Below, piece after piece: positions 46,113 to 54,855 of a stretch of DNA of 64,000 nt; the first letter of the stretch is position 1, and each line of letters begins with the position of its first letter. Source of the DNA: Marinomonas alcarazii (GTDB lineage Bacteria; Pseudomonadota; Gammaproteobacteria; Pseudomonadales; Marinomonadaceae); contig NZ_QKLW01000001.1 in NCBI RefSeq assembly GCF_003208215.1, forward strand, positions 1 through 64,000, in the 5' to 3' direction. The notes under the pieces are model-generated. The model saw nothing but the letters and a program-made list of their open reading frames with translations, did no database searches and was not told where the DNA came from. Position numbers and translations under genes: made by a program.

Positions 46113-48533
46113 ATGGGTGTTGTTTTTTCAAAATCTTTATTCGTTAAGCAAACGTTTTTAACGTTAGTACTCGCTATTGTTCTAAGTTTGGTTAGCAGTG
46201 CCTTTCAATTTTTTGATGGAATTAGTGAGCAAAAGGCCCAAATAAATCAACATTTCGAAGAATTACTCGCCGTTGTCGAAAAACCCTTGTCTGAAGCGGT
46301 TTTTCGTTTAGATGTTGCGTTTGCACAACAACAGGTGAATGGTTTACTTGTTAGCCCTAGTATTTCCCATTTGGAAGTAAGAGACGAGTCTGGACGTCTT
46401 TTTGTTGAAGCCACAGCCGCCAAGCGCGATTTTTACTTGCCAGAGTTTTTTACTAACTACTTTTTGGTTGATTTAGAAACTTATGAGCGAGAATTACACT
46501 TAGAAAGGCCTGCTTTTTATGCGGGGAACTTATATCTCTGGCCAGAAAAGCGTTATTTATTGGATGCGATTTTCAAAGAACAAGTTTCTGTTTTAATCTA
46601 TAACTTATTTAAAGATGTGTTATTAGCCTGCCTGCTTTCCTTAGTGTTTTATTTTTTGGTTACTTATCCACTAATGCGCTTAACAGAGTCTTTATCAAGT
46701 GCTGGCTACAATGAAGACATTCCTCTGCCAAAATCCTTTCATCGATACCATAAGTCGGATGAGTTAGGTAATTTATATACTACTTTTGCACACCTATGGA
46801 AAAAGCTCCATAAGGCCTTGAGCGATTTAGAGCGTAGCGATAGTCATAGTAAGGCGACGATTGAACACGCTGCTGACGGTATTTTGTTATTAGACGAGAG
46901 CAATAAGATTACTCTGGTCAATTCAACAGCAGAAAATATGCTGAAAATGAGTGAAGATGAGCTTAAATCAAGTCCGCTGAAGGCTTTGCATACCTCCTCG
47001 TCATGGCCAGACTTTCTTGAAGTTCTAATGAATTTAAACCTTGGCTCCCCTCAAACGGTAGAGGCTGTATATCAAATTCAAGGTGTTGAATTGCCGGTGG
47101 AGATACGCTTGGCGAAATACCGAATTCAAAGTCGAGTCGAAACAATACTCTTGGTACGTGATGTCTCTGAACGAAAGGAAGCTGAGGCTCATATTCATCG
47201 CTTAGCGTATTATGATTCGGTAACCAACTTGCCAAATCGTCAATATTTATCAGATAAGCTTCTGGATGTGTTGAAGAACTTGCGAGCGACAAAAGCAAGC
47301 AGTCATGCAGCGGTTGTTTTTATGGATCTTGATAGGTTCAAAATCATTAATGATTCCTTGGGTCACAATGTCGGTGATCAATTACTTTGTTCCGTGGCGT
47401 CGCAACTCGAATCTGTCGTTAAAGATAATATTGTATTTGCCCGCATGGGCGGGGATGAGTTCGCTTTTTTATTGTCGCACCTTGGTGATGATAAGAGACG
47501 GGTAGAAAAAGTAATAGAGACTTTTATTAGAAGGGTGATTTACGCATGCCAGCAGGTTAAGAAAGCAGGTCATCATGAAGTTCATATAACGGCAAGTTTA
47601 GGCGCGACAATCTTTAATGGTGATGAAACATCAGCCGAGGCAATTTTTAAGCAGGCTGATACAGCGTTATATCGCGCCAAGGAATCAGGGAGAAACACTT
47701 TTGCTCTTTATAGAACAGAAATGCAGGCCATATCTGATATGCGTCTTGAAATGGAAAAAGCCCTTCATCACGCTACCGAAGCTAAGTTGTTTGAACTGTA
47801 TTACCAACCCCAGACGAATGACAAGAACCAGTTAATTGGGGCGGAAGCGCTGATCAGATGGAAAGATGAGCACAAAGGGTTCATTTCTCCTGCGGTGTTT
47901 ATACCGATTGCTGAAGAAATAGGTTTGATTGTTGAAATTGGTCAGTGGGTTTTAGATGAGTCTTTGTCCCAAGTGGCAACTTGGTTAAAAGAGGGGAAAT
48001 GGGATCCATCTTGGCGGATGTCTATAAACGTTAGCCCAATTCAGTTTCAACAGGCAGGCTTTTTACCCATGCTGAAAGAGCAGTTAGAAAAGCATGAAGT
48101 ACCTTCAAGTTGTGTTGATTTGGAAATTACCGAAAATATGCTCTTTAATGACCTCAACTCTTCTTTAGAAAAAATGCACGCTATAAAGCGCTTGGGGGTT
48201 CATCTTTCTATTGATGATTTTGGTACAGGTTACTCTTCTTTAAAATACCTAAAATCTTTGCCTATCGACCGTCTAAAAATAGACCAATCCTTTATCAGAG
48301 ATTTATTGACTGATAAAAGTGATGAAGCAATTGTGCTTGCGGTGATTGCAATGGCGAAAGCGCTCAATATTAATGTGTTGGCAGAAGGGGTGGAGACCTT
48401 AGTGCATTTTGATCGATTACATGAAATGGGTTGCTTCTATTATCAAGGGTATTATTTTGGTCACCCTGTTCCTCCAAAAGAGTTTATTGCTCAGTTTGTC
48501 CATGATTTGCCCACACAGAGTCCTTCTTCATAG
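46113..48533 (+). CDS. PAS-GGDEF-EAL cyclic-di-GMP signalling protein
   Basis: The ~806-residue protein has a helix at about 10-30, a periplasmic sensor of about 130 residues, a second helix (about 168-190), a HAMP-like linker, a PAS domain (EHAADGILLLDESNKITLVN), a GGDEF domain with intact GGDEF (ARMGGDEFAFLL) and an EAL domain with intact GAEALIRW, EITENM, DDFGTGYSSL and AEGVET. Both catalytic parts look active; the RxxD inhibitory site of the GGDEF domain is not conserved (KDNI). Start is ATG 46113 or GTG 46107, neither with a strong ribosome-binding site. The protein may switch between making and breaking cyclic di-GMP. Confidence 0.93.
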   Translation: MGVVFSKSLFVKQTFLTLVLAIVLSLVSSAFQFFDGISEQKAQINQHFEELLAVVEKPLSEAVFRLDVAFAQQQVNGLLVSPSISHLEVRDESGRLFVEATAAKRDFYLPEFFTNYFLVDLETYERELHLERPAFYAGNLYLWPEKRYLLDAIFKEQVSVLIYNLFKDVLLACLLSLVFYFLVTYPLMRLTESLSSAGYNEDIPLPKSFHRYHKSDELGNLYTTFAHLWKKLHKALSDLERSDSHSKATIEHAADGILLLDESNKITLVNSTAENMLKMSEDELKSSPLKALHTSSSWPDFLEVLMNLNLGSPQTVEAVYQIQGVELPVEIRLAKYRIQSRVETILLVRDVSERKEAEAHIHRLAYYDSVTNLPNRQYLSDKLLDVLKNLRATKASSHAAVVFMDLDRFKIINDSLGHNVGDQLLCSVASQLESVVKDNIVFARMGGDEFAFLLSHLGDDKRRVEKVIETFIRRVIYACQQVKKAGHHEVHITASLGATIFNGDETSAEAIFKQADTALYRAKESGRNTFALYRTEMQAISDMRLEMEKALHHATEAKLFELYYQPQTNDKNQLIGAEALIRWKDEHKGFISPAVFIPIAEEIGLIVEIGQWVLDESLSQVATWLKEGKWDPSWRMSINVSPIQFQQAGFLPMLKEQLEKHEVPSSCVDLEITENMLFNDLNSSLEKMHAIKRLGVHLSIDDFGTGYSSLKYLKSLPIDRLKIDQSFIRDLLTDKSDEAIVLAVIAMAKALNINVLAEGVETLVHFDRLHEMGCFYYQGYYFGHPVPPKEFIAQFVHDLPTQSPSS

Positions 48534-48578
48534 CGTAATATGACTGCGTATACGACTGATTTATATTAAGGGCTTGCT

Positions 48579-50141
48579 ATGGACTTCTTGTCTTCGTTAG
48601 CAACGGTGACCATTCATTGGGGTGCATTGTTGTTTGTGTTTTTGCTGTTTGTGGCTGCGGTCTCTGTGGTGGTGATGTATTGGGTTGATACCCATCAAAC
48701 GTCTCATACCATTAGACGGAACTATCCTGTTATTGGCCGCTTTCGTTATATCTTTGAGCATATGGGAGAGTTTTTCCGACAATACTTTTTTGCTATGGAT
48801 CGGGAAGAGCGCCCCTTCGACAGGGCAGAACGCTCTTGGGCATATCGTGCAGCAAAAAATGTCGATAGCACTATTGCTTTTGGCTCGACTCGTTCTCTTG
48901 AAACCCCTGGTGATATTTTCTTTTTGAATTGTGCTTTTCCAACTTTGGAGGAAGACGCTGCACAGCCAAAAGAGATTTGTATTGGTGAATACACTGCCAA
49001 AAAGCCTTATAGAACTCGCTCCGTGGTCAATATTTCAGGGATGAGTTTTGGTGCCTTGTCGAAACCTGCGGTACAGGCTCTATCAAGAGGAGCACGTAAA
49101 GCAGGTATTTGGATGAACACAGGCGAGGGTGGGTTGTCCCCTTATCACCTTGAAGGTGGTTGCGATATTGTTTTTCAAATTGGAACGGCAAAATATGGTG
49201 TGCGCAATAATGAAGGGCATCTGGACGATACCAAGCTGGCGAGTTTAGCTGAGCATCAAAATGTGCGAATGTTTGAAATTAAAATGAGTCAAGGGGCTAA
49301 GCCAGGCAAGGGTGGTATGTTGCCAGGAGCAAAAGTCACGGAAGAGATTGCGCATACTCGTGGTATTCCAGTGGGTGAGGATTCCATCAGTCCAAATGGT
49401 CATGTCGATATAAAATCCATCGATGACTTATTAAATATGGTTCATCATGTACGCCAAGTTACTTCTAAACCCGTTGGTTTTAAAATGGTGGTTGGGGATT
49501 TGACGTTTTTTGAAACCTTATGCGAGTTAATCCATAAAAAAGGCATCGAGTATTGTCCTGACTTTATCACTATTGACAGTTCTGATGGTGGCACAGGAGC
49601 CGCTCCACAACCTTTGATGGACTATGTGGGGATGCATTTGCGTGAGAGTTTACCGACTGTTGTGAATATTGTGACTTCGTATGGTTTGCGTCGTTATATT
49701 AAAATTATAGCTTCTGGTAAGTTGATCGTTCCTGGTAAAGCGGCATGGGCTTTAAGTGCTGGTGCTGATTTTGTTGTAACGGCGCGAGGTTTTCTGTTTT
49801 CACTTGGTTGTATTCAAGCATTACAATGTAATAAAAACACTTGTCCAACCGGTATAACGACTCATAATCCCGATTTACAACAGGGCTTAGTCGCGGCTGA
49901 AAAGTCTGAGAGAGTGGCAAATTACGCAGCCGAACTATTTCATGGTATCGGTATGATCGCCCATTCTTGTGGCGTAAAAGAACCAAGAGAATTAAACCGT
50001 TCCCATGTTCGAATTATCGAGAACCAAAGCCGTTCACAGCTATTTTCACATGCTAACCCGCTACCTAATGTTCGCCCTGAATACATTAATATGACAGCGT
50101 TGAAAGAAGAGGCTATTTCGAAAGAAGAGCGCTTACAATAA
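48579..50141 (+). CDS. FMN-binding glutamate synthase-like membrane-anchored protein
   Basis: The 520-residue protein has one N-terminal membrane helix (LLFVFLLFVAAVSVVVMYWV) and a TIM-barrel domain like the central and FMN part of glutamate synthase large subunit: NISGMSFGALSKPAVQALSR, NTGEGGLSPYHLEGG, QGAKPGKGGMLPGAKVTEEI, ISPNGHVDIKSIDDL, TIDSSDGGTGAAPQPLMDYV and CIQALQCNKNTCPTGITTHN with cysteines that bind a 3Fe-4S cluster in glutamate synthase. The glutaminase domain is absent. Such proteins occur widely as single-domain oxidoreductases without a known substrate. AAGGG lies upstream. Confidence 0.9.
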   Translation: MDFLSSLATVTIHWGALLFVFLLFVAAVSVVVMYWVDTHQTSHTIRRNYPVIGRFRYIFEHMGEFFRQYFFAMDREERPFDRAERSWAYRAAKNVDSTIAFGSTRSLETPGDIFFLNCAFPTLEEDAAQPKEICIGEYTAKKPYRTRSVVNISGMSFGALSKPAVQALSRGARKAGIWMNTGEGGLSPYHLEGGCDIVFQIGTAKYGVRNNEGHLDDTKLASLAEHQNVRMFEIKMSQGAKPGKGGMLPGAKVTEEIAHTRGIPVGEDSISPNGHVDIKSIDDLLNMVHHVRQVTSKPVGFKMVVGDLTFFETLCELIHKKGIEYCPDFITIDSSDGGTGAAPQPLMDYVGMHLRESLPTVVNIVTSYGLRRYIKIIASGKLIVPGKAAWALSAGADFVVTARGFLFSLGCIQALQCNKNTCPTGITTHNPDLQQGLVAAEKSERVANYAAELFHGIGMIAHSCGVKEPRELNRSHVRIIENQSRSQLFSHANPLPNVRPEYINMTALKEEAISKEERLQ

Positions 50142-50190
50142 GTTGTTGTGCCGGTCTATGTCCTGTATTTTTTAATTTAATGACAAGTAT

Positions 50191-50213
50191 ATGAGGTCTC
50201 TTTTGGGCCTCAT
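50191..50213 (+). terminator. Likely terminator
   Basis: ATGAGGTC pairs with GGCCTCAT (8 bp with one G-T pair, 7-base loop) and a T-rich stretch follows. Confidence 0.55.
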
Positions 50214-50272
50214 GTTTACTTTTTCCCTTCGTGCTGTATGTTTTAGTCTCAATTTTTTGTTAGGGGCATAGT

Positions 50273-50686
50273 ATGTCTGCTTTGTTTCATTACGCTTTTC
50301 ATGTTACTTCTTTGGAAGAAACTCGCGACTTTTATACGCAGGTTCTAGGTTGTACAGAAGGGCGAAGTACCGAGACTTGGATCGATTTTGACTTTTATGG
50401 ACACCAACTGTCACTGCATCTTGGTGAACCAAGCCCAACGACCAATACAGGGCGTGTAGGAGAACATTTTGTTCCTATGCCGCATTTTGGTTTGATTCTA
50501 CCGTTGGAGGAATGGCAAAAGGTCGCCAAACGATTAACGGAAGCAAATGTCGCATTTGATCTCGCTCCGAGTGTCCGATTTGAAGGCATGCCTGGGGAGC
50601 AATGGACACTCTTTTTTAAAGACCCAAGTGGTAATGCTATTGAGCTAAAAGGTTTTAAGGATATGGCTCAGGTGTACGCCAAATGA
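50273..50686 (+). CDS. VOC (glyoxalase/bleomycin resistance) family protein
   Basis: The 137-residue protein shows the VOC fold: FHYAFHVTSLEETRDFYTQV at the start with the first metal histidine, HFGLILPLEEWQKVAKRL in the middle and FFKDPSGNAIELKGFK at the end with the last metal glutamate. It is likely a metal-dependent isomerase, lyase or dioxygenase. Its stop overlaps the ATG of the next gene (ATGA), so the two are translated together. Confidence 0.85.
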   Translation: MSALFHYAFHVTSLEETRDFYTQVLGCTEGRSTETWIDFDFYGHQLSLHLGEPSPTTNTGRVGEHFVPMPHFGLILPLEEWQKVAKRLTEANVAFDLAPSVRFEGMPGEQWTLFFKDPSGNAIELKGFKDMAQVYAK

Positions 50687-51618
50687 TTCCTTTTATTAGT
50701 CGAAGTGCTTTATCAGAGCAAGCCGTTTGGGTTGAGGAATTGTCTAAAGCCATGCCTCATGAAGAGATTGCTTTGCTGTCTGAATTAACCGCAGAGCAAA
50801 AGCAAGACTGTGATGTTGCGATTGTTGCCAATCCTGATCCTCAAGATTTGCTAGAGCTCCCTTCTTTACGCTGGGTACACAGTGTATGGGCTGGTGTTGA
50901 ACGTATGGTGCAGAAGCTATCTTCCCCTAGGTTTTCTATCGTTAGGTTAGTTGATCCAAATTTGGCAGCGACCATGTCAGAGGCGGTATTAGCGTGGACA
51001 TTATTTTTGCACCGAGATATGCCAACTTACGCACAGCAGCAAAGCAAAAAGCAATGGATAGGGCAGCCGATGGTTTTCCCCCAAGATAGACGAATTGGCG
51101 TGTTGGGATTAGGTGAGTTAGGCAAATTGAGCGCGCAGCGATTAGCGAATAACGGTTTTTCGGTTTCGGGTTGGAGTCGTAATCAAAAGCAGGTTGATGG
51201 TGTTTCGTGTTTGCATGGCGAAAGTGGGTTGATTTCATTATTGAGTCAAAGTGATATCATTGTTTGTCTGCTGCCTTTAACTGCACAAACAAAGGGGCTA
51301 TTGAATCGCGAGAGATTGGCGCATTTACCTGTTGGGGCAAGTATTATTAATTTTGCTCGGGGGCCGATTATCGATGATGACGCGTTATTGGAAAGGCTAG
51401 ACTGCAACGCATTGTCTCACGCGGTATTGGATGTTTTTATGCAAGAACCATTGCCGCAAGAGCATCGTTATTGGGAGCATCCTTCAGTCAGCGTATTGCC
51501 ACATATTTCAGCCCCAACGAGTCCTTCCAGTGCAAGTAGCATTGTTGCCAAAAATATCAATCACTATCGATTGACTGCTGAAATACCTTTAGCGGTAGAC
51601 CCTGTTTTAGGGTACTGA
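50683..51618 (+). CDS. D-2-hydroxyacid dehydrogenase (GhrA-like)
   Basis: The 311-residue NAD(P)-dependent enzyme has the Rossmann motif GVLGLGELGKLSAQRLAN (about 144-161) and the catalytic arginine in INFARGPIID, glutamate in VFMQEPLPQEH and histidine in VLPHISAPT. The layout, including the alanine-proline-threonine after His, follows GhrA-type glyoxylate/hydroxypyruvate reductases. It overlaps the VOC gene by 4 bp and lies just before a CHMI-like gene, so it may serve a small catabolic pathway with them. Confidence 0.88.
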   Translation: MIPFISRSALSEQAVWVEELSKAMPHEEIALLSELTAEQKQDCDVAIVANPDPQDLLELPSLRWVHSVWAGVERMVQKLSSPRFSIVRLVDPNLAATMSEAVLAWTLFLHRDMPTYAQQQSKKQWIGQPMVFPQDRRIGVLGLGELGKLSAQRLANNGFSVSGWSRNQKQVDGVSCLHGESGLISLLSQSDIIVCLLPLTAQTKGLLNRERLAHLPVGASIINFARGPIIDDDALLERLDCNALSHAVLDVFMQEPLPQEHRYWEHPSVSVLPHISAPTSPSSASSIVAKNINHYRLTAEIPLAVDPVLGY

Positions 51619-51669
51619 TTTAGAAAACCAACTTTTAATTATCAAATCTATCTAAAAATGGAGTTTGCT

Positions 51670-52020
51670 ATGCCGCATTGTATTGTTGAGTACAGCCAAA
51701 ATTTAGAGCAAGAAGTGCCGCCTGCTGACCTTTTAGAAGCAGTGAAAGACGCATGCATTGCCTCAACACTTTTCTCTGTTGAAGATATAAAGTTGCGCAG
51801 CTGCCCGTATAAAAACTTTTTGACCGGTGGTCAGGAAGATGCTTTTGTCCATGTGACATTGAAGGTGTTATCAGGGCGAACGGTAGAGCAAAGAAAGCAA
51901 CTTTCTCATTTGGTTCTAGAAGCACTAACACAATTTCCACTAAAGAATGTTAGTTTCTCTGTGGAAGTGAGTGAAATGGAAACAGATACCTATGTAAAAA
52001 GGGTCGTTCTATCTCAATAA
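51670..52020 (+). CDS. 5-carboxymethyl-2-hydroxymuconate isomerase family protein
   Basis: The 116-residue protein begins MPHCIVEYSQNL, so after removal of Met it has the N-terminal proline that is the catalytic base of the tautomerase superfamily. The rest (LRSCPYKNFLTGGQEDAFVH, VTLKVLSGRTVEQRKQLSHL) matches CHMI. An in-frame ATG at 51658 would bury the proline and is rejected. CHMI acts in homoprotocatechuate breakdown, but no other gene of that pathway is nearby, so the substrate here is uncertain. Confidence 0.86.
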   Translation: MPHCIVEYSQNLEQEVPPADLLEAVKDACIASTLFSVEDIKLRSCPYKNFLTGGQEDAFVHVTLKVLSGRTVEQRKQLSHLVLEALTQFPLKNVSFSVEVSEMETDTYVKRVVLSQ

Positions 52021-52054
52021 CAATGACATATAGGTCGCTTGTAAGGATATATTG

Positions 52055-53041
52055 ATGAAAGCCATTGTATGCTCAATGATGCTTATTCCTAGTTTGCTTT
52101 GGGCTGAGACTAATACGGAAAATCTTTCTAAAGAATCAACGCTAGAGCAAGGTGTTAGTCATTCCCAAGAAGAGGTGTCTGAGCCTTATTCGCCAGAAGA
52201 ACCAGAAGTGCCTGAATCTATTACCCAGCGAGCAAGAGAAGCCAACGGGTTGTTTAAACAGAGAGAAAGCAGAGAAACGGCGACATCCAGCAACCCTTTT
52301 GTATTGACTCCCCATAAACCGAATTATTTTTTGCCAATTGCCTACACTTCTAATCCGAATGATCGTGCATTTTTGGGTGATCAAGCGGATTCTGAAAAGT
52401 TAGACAGCGTAGAATTCAAGTTTCAGTTGAGTGTGAAATTTCCGGTCGCTTATGACATTGTTGGGCGTGACACCAGTTTGTGGTTTGCTTATTCACAACA
52501 GGCATACTGGCAAGCTTACAACAGCGGTATTTCCGCGCCATTTCGTGATACCAATCATGAGCCGGAAGCTTTTATTGTAACCAAGCCCAAAAATGGCTTT
52601 TTAGGCATTAAACCTAATTATATCTCCTATGGCTTTAATCATCAGTCGAATGGTCAATCGGGTGACTTGTCTCGTTCTTGGAATCGGTTTTACGTGGACT
52701 TCATGTTTGAGAAAGGCGATACCGCTTTTTCTTTCAAGCCTTGGTACCGCATTCCTGAAAGTGCAGAATTAGATGATAACCCTAACATTGAAAACTATTA
52801 CGGCTATGGCGAATTTAATGTAATTCATGTTATTGATGATTACACGATCGATGTGATGTTAAGAAATAACCTAAAGTCATCGGATAATCGAGGTGCGATT
52901 CAAGTTGGTTTTACCTTCCCATTGTGGGGAAAAACGCGCGGATATGTACAATATTTTAATGGATATGGACAATCTTTATTGGATTACAACCATCAGACAC
53001 AGTCTTTGGGAATAGGGATTATGCTTACCAATTGGTTATAA
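52055..53041 (+). CDS. pldA: Outer-membrane phospholipase A1
   Basis: The 328-residue protein has a signal peptide (KAIVCSMMLIPSLLWA), an acidic linker and a 12-strand beta-barrel with the OMPLA active-site signature YGFNHQSNGQSGDLSRSWNR, holding the histidine and serine, plus the asparagine further on. OMPLA sits in the outer membrane and removes acyl chains from phospholipids that have reached the outer leaflet. The C-terminus ends in LTNWL, a typical aromatic-containing barrel end. The next operon (PAP2 and glycosyltransferase, 161 bp on) has its own Pho box. Confidence 0.92.
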   Translation: MKAIVCSMMLIPSLLWAETNTENLSKESTLEQGVSHSQEEVSEPYSPEEPEVPESITQRAREANGLFKQRESRETATSSNPFVLTPHKPNYFLPIAYTSNPNDRAFLGDQADSEKLDSVEFKFQLSVKFPVAYDIVGRDTSLWFAYSQQAYWQAYNSGISAPFRDTNHEPEAFIVTKPKNGFLGIKPNYISYGFNHQSNGQSGDLSRSWNRFYVDFMFEKGDTAFSFKPWYRIPESAELDDNPNIENYYGYGEFNVIHVIDDYTIDVMLRNNLKSSDNRGAIQVGFTFPLWGKTRGYVQYFNGYGQSLLDYNHQTQSLGIGIMLTNWL

Positions 53042-53112
53042 AGTGATATCCGTCATACCCATATTAATAAGAGTCAAAAGTGCGAGTAGGATGGTCTGAT
53101 CGCTTAATCTAG

Positions 53113-53130
53113 CTGTCACTAAGTTGTCAC
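53113..53130 (+). promoter_or_regulatory. Pho box upstream of the PAP2-glycosyltransferase operon
   Basis: CTGTCACTAAGTTGTCAC is two 7-bp direct repeats 11 bp apart in phase (CTGTCAC and TTGTCAC around TAAG), close to the PhoB consensus and the same build as the phoX site. TGGAAT at 53141-53146, 10 bp later, could be the -10 element. Confidence 0.75.
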
Positions 53131-53201
53131 AAGAATGCCATGGAATGGACATTTTATTGGTTTATGTTGAAAACAAGACAAAAACCAGTGAGGTGATAAG
53201 T

Positions 53202-53717
53202 ATGAACCTGCTTCAGAATATCCACGCCGTTGACGTACTAACTTTTTCTTGGTGTATGGCCCGCAAACATAGGGCGGTGTTAACTCGCTTAGGGCGTGCT
53301 ATTTCATTTTCTGCCGATGGCCCATTTTATGCCGTGGCGGCGCTTTTATTCTGGTTTACTGGCTACAAGGAGCTGGTACTGGTAATGGGTGTGGGCTTTT
53401 TGCTTGAGCGCATTGTTTACCTTGTAATGAAAAAAGGTTTTAAGCGCAATCGTCCTGCCGATGCACTGGATAACTTTAGTAGTTTCATTATCCCCTCCGA
53501 CCAATTTTCTTTTCCTTCTGGGCACACATCTGGCGCATTTTTCATCGCATATTGTGTGTCAGAATGGTTCCCGAGTATGAATCTTATGCTGTATTTCTGG
53601 GCTGCAAATGTCGGCTTATCACGCATCTTTCTTGGTGTGCATTTTCCAACGGATACAGTAATCGGCGCCTTGTTAGGTAGCACCTGTGCCGCTGTGGCTA
53701 TAGGGATGTTGGTATGA
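53202..53717 (+). CDS. PAP2 superfamily membrane phosphatase
   Basis: The 171-residue membrane protein has the three PAP2 phosphatase motifs: KKGFKRNRPADAL (K-x6-RP), FSFPSGHTSGAF (PSGH) and GLSRIFLGVHFPTD (SR-x5-H-x3-D), between about five helices. PgpB-like enzymes of this type remove phosphate from phosphatidic acid, PGP or undecaprenyl pyrophosphate. ATG 53202 has GAGGTGA before it; a longer frame from 53124 starts inside the Pho box and is rejected. It overlaps the glycosyltransferase gene by 4 bp (ATGA). The Pho box ties it to phosphate starvation. Confidence 0.92.
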   Translation: MNLLQNIHAVDVLTFSWCMARKHRAVLTRLGRAISFSADGPFYAVAALLFWFTGYKELVLVMGVGFLLERIVYLVMKKGFKRNRPADALDNFSSFIIPSDQFSFPSGHTSGAFFIAYCVSEWFPSMNLMLYFWAANVGLSRIFLGVHFPTDTVIGALLGSTCAAVAIGMLV

Positions 53718-54817
53718 AAATTTTGTATGGCGTTCAGGGAACCGGCAACGGTCATATTACTCGTGCGCGGGCAATGGCGGCAGAAATGCACTTAGCGGGT
53801 ATTGACGTTGATTTTGTATTTTCAGGCCGACCACCTGAAGACTATTTTGATATGGCAGTGTTCGGTAATTACAGAACATTTCGGGGATTAAGTTTTGTTG
53901 CCCGAGATGGTCAGTTGGATCTCTATTCAACGTGTAAAAGAGCAAAGTTTGCTAGATTGTATCGTGACATCCGCTCGTTAGATACGCGCGGCTACGATCT
54001 GGTGATTACGGATTTTGAGCCAATAGTTGCATGGGCATCAAGGCGACAAGGTGTTCCCTGTATTGGGTTCGGTCACCAGTATGCGTTCAAATATGACATA
54101 CCTCGCTATAAGAAAAATCGTGTGGCTCAATGGGTGATGGCGAACTTTGCACCAACAACAACCCAGTTAGGCGCCCATTGGCATCATTTTGGCTATCCTA
54201 TTTTACCACCACTTATTCACGCTCAAGAGATAAACAATAGGCCAGATTCTGGCTCTGTCTTGGTTTACCTTCCCTTTGAAAACAGTGAAGCGGTGCTGGA
54301 GTGGTTAGAAGGTGTGCCTAATTACCGCTTTCGATTGCATTGTAAAGATATTGACCCTGGTGTTTATGGCAATGTGGAAGTCTTTCCATTTGGCCGAGAC
54401 TTGTTTCAAAAGAATCTTAGTGAATGTGAGTCGGTATTGTGTAATGCAGGTTTTGAATTGAATTCAGAGGCGTTACAACTTGGGCGTCGTATTTTGGCCA
54501 AGCCTTTAAAAGGTCAAATTGAGCAGCATTCGAATGCAATCGCCTTAGAATCATTAGGCGTGGCAAAAACGAGTGATGTGTTGAATTCGCATATTATCCA
54601 AGAATGGCTCGAAACGAGTCGAGTGGTTCAGATATCGTATCCTAATGTGGCTCGCGCCGTGGTGGATTGGTTGCAGTCTGGAAATGATGTGAGTTTGTCT
54701 GACTTATGTGAGTCTTTGTGGCGACAAACCCCTAATGTTCGTGGCATTGATTTTTCGTTACCAGTGAACAAGAGTGCCGCAATAGCCAAGCCTCGAGTGA
54801 AAAATGCTACAGCCTAA
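53714..54817 (+). CDS. Glycosyltransferase of the MJ1255/VC2487 family
   Basis: The 367-residue GT-B protein starts MKILYGVQGTGNGHITRARA, the glycine-rich start of the MJ1255/VC2487 family (related to MurG/UGT28). It continues with LVITDFEPIVAWASRRQGVP and ends in a second Rossmann half with CNAGFELNSEALQLGRRILA and KPLKGQIEQHSNA, which bind the nucleotide sugar. It should move a sugar onto a lipid or lipid-like acceptor at the membrane. It overlaps the PAP2 gene (ATGA), a translational link, and its stop codon is inside its terminator stem. Confidence 0.9.
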   Translation: MKILYGVQGTGNGHITRARAMAAEMHLAGIDVDFVFSGRPPEDYFDMAVFGNYRTFRGLSFVARDGQLDLYSTCKRAKFARLYRDIRSLDTRGYDLVITDFEPIVAWASRRQGVPCIGFGHQYAFKYDIPRYKKNRVAQWVMANFAPTTTQLGAHWHHFGYPILPPLIHAQEINNRPDSGSVLVYLPFENSEAVLEWLEGVPNYRFRLHCKDIDPGVYGNVEVFPFGRDLFQKNLSECESVLCNAGFELNSEALQLGRRILAKPLKGQIEQHSNAIALESLGVAKTSDVLNSHIIQEWLETSRVVQISYPNVARAVVDWLQSGNDVSLSDLCESLWRQTPNVRGIDFSLPVNKSAAIAKPRVKNATA

Positions 54818-54840
54818 TGTTAGGCTGTAGCATTGTTTTT
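54804..54840. terminator. Terminator overlapping the glycosyltransferase stop codon
   Basis: ATGCTACAGCCTAA (54804-54817) and TTAGGCTGTAGCAT (54820-54833) form a perfect 14-bp stem with a 2-base loop, followed by TGTTTTT on the plus strand and preceded by AAAA, so it can work in both directions between convergent genes. The stop TAA (54815-54817) is part of the stem. Confidence 0.9.
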
Positions 54841-54855
54841 ACGGATATCTAGTGT

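Noticed and set aside
53124..53201. Longer start for the PAP2 gene
   Set aside because: It would begin inside the Pho box, upstream of any likely transcript start, while ATG 53202 has a strong ribosome-binding site.
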